Source of the DNA: Punica granatum
Lineage: Eukaryota; Streptophyta; Magnoliopsida; Myrtales; Lythraceae
Assembly (NCBI RefSeq): GCF_007655135.1
Contig: NC_045132.1
Coordinates: 26,406,354-26,470,353, forward strand
DNA length: 64,000 bases
Reading direction: 5' to 3'
Of the stretch, positions 63,279 to 64,000 are shown one piece after another (position 1 is the first letter of the stretch; every line of letters begins with the position of its first letter). The notes beneath the pieces are model-generated. The model ran no database searches, was not told the DNA's origin, and worked only from the letters and a program-made list of their open reading frames with translations. A program made the position numbers and the translations under genes.

Positions 63279-63457
63279 TCATTCCCTTCCATCCAAATGA
63301 CCAAACAACTCTTCCCAATGAGCCTTAGATTCCTCCGGAGTTCGGAACTTCCATATATGAGGCTTTTGTGTCTCGCGCTTCTCGAGAATCTCCTGCAAGA
63401 AATTTGTTTTTTCATGACCTGCATTGCAGTGATGGACTCCATCCATGAAAACGAATA
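63279..63457 (-). CDS. Last exon of an unidentified gene, upstream exons not traced
   Basis: An acceptor-like tttgtggccag precedes an open exon that reads VFVFMDGVHHCNAGHEKTNF, then LQEILEKRETQKPHIWKFRT and EESKAHWEELFGHLDGRE, and ends at TGA. It has good codon composition and a mixed-charge sequence typical of a real exon. I do not recognise the family. The HHCNAGH cluster could bind metal, but that is a guess. Upstream exons would lie above 63457 or beyond the right edge. Confidence 0.5.
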
Positions 63458-63786
63458 CTGGCCACAAACTCCAGCTAGACAGAAACTAAACCGCAACCAG
63501 ATAGTTCAGAATAACTCGATACCTACATTAGTGGTACTCGTACAGAGATAATTCAGAGTCATAATATAGCAAGCATACTGAACCGACTAAACTTTAAGAA
63601 TTCTTCCTCGAACAAGATCACCGTTTTAGCTCCAGTCTGCTTAGGAGACCTATCGTATATACATCCATGGCATGATAGGGACTAGCTTCTTGACTCGATT
63701 GACCCGAATCTATATATTATTCCTGTCTTATGTCGCTACAATTGAATAAACCGACCCGTGATACATGGGACAATTTAGATGAACCA
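63458..63786. other. Probable intron of the edge gene
   Basis: No exon recognised. Sequence composition is mixed. Confidence 0.35.
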
Positions 63787-63789
63787 GGC

Positions 63790-63824
<35 letters not shown>
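63787..63824 (+). repeat. (CAGA)n microsatellite
   Basis: About nine tetranucleotide units. Confidence 0.9.
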
Positions 63825-63825
<1 letters not shown>

Positions 63826-64000
63826 CATCACATCTAATTAGCTACTCTCATTCACTCACGTTCAATGGCCATTCCACCAGCCCACAACTGTACACATCGA
63901 ACTTTAAAAACTGTAACTTTGATCAGCTATGCTCCCAATCGACTAATAAATGAAACAAAATGGAGAGGAAAAGATCGATAAGATGTAATGTATCAAAGAT

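Noticed and set aside
1..64000. CRISPR arrays, prokaryotic operons, integrated virus
   Set aside because: No spaced identical repeats, no operonic gene packing and no viral polymerase or capsid frames; the window is ordinary plant nuclear DNA.

Overview
The window is nuclear DNA from a flowering plant, almost certainly a eudicot. Genes have many short introns with AT-rich flanks, the protein families are plant-specific (DEMETER-type DNA glycosylase, TIC100, HD2 histone deacetylase, CSLA mannan synthase, AHL), and the long AT-rich spacers hold MITEs and other small elements. The CSLA and HD2 sequences look rosid-like, perhaps Myrtales, but I cannot name the species.

Left part (1-26 kb), gene-rich. 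A ROS1/DME-family 5-methylcytosine DNA glycosylase lies on the minus strand (63-7045) and runs off the left edge before its C-terminal RRM-like region. Upstream of it (7.06-9.05 kb) is a stack of duplicated 5' flank, a decayed copy of one of its own exons, and a MITE inside that copy. Next come a half RING-finger fragment, TIC100 on the plus strand (10374-15854, 11 exons, 861 codons), a 4.5-kb spacer, a two-exon DUF7054/At4g22758-like gene (20439-21190), a decayed LINE fragment, and an HD2-type histone deacetylase (23281-25933). The HD2 gene carries what looks like a U12-type AT-AC intron. A tRNA-Leu(TAA) follows at 26811-26893.

Middle part (29-45 kb). A tandem pair of CSLA (glucomannan 4-beta-mannosyltransferase) loci lies on the minus strand. 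The copy at 29867-32539 is a clear pseudogene: exons 1 and 8 missing, two stops, one frameshift. The copy at 36004-42131 has all nine exons and a family-typical length, but carries one extra base in exon 6 that shifts the frame just after the QxxRW motif.

Right part (43-64 kb), gene-poor. It holds MITEs, a miniature LTR retrotransposon (TRIM) with recognisable LTRs and primer-binding site, a non-autonomous CACTA element, an AT-hook/PPC (AHL) gene on the minus strand (57814-60072), a GC-rich repeat-like block, and the last exon of an unidentified minus-strand gene near the right edge.

The genes are independent eukaryotic transcription units, not an operon. Two (the glycosylase and HD2) act on chromatin and one (AHL) is a chromatin-associated DNA-binding protein, but nothing in the sequence links them functionally. 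I found no prokaryote-type defence system, CRISPR array or virus.
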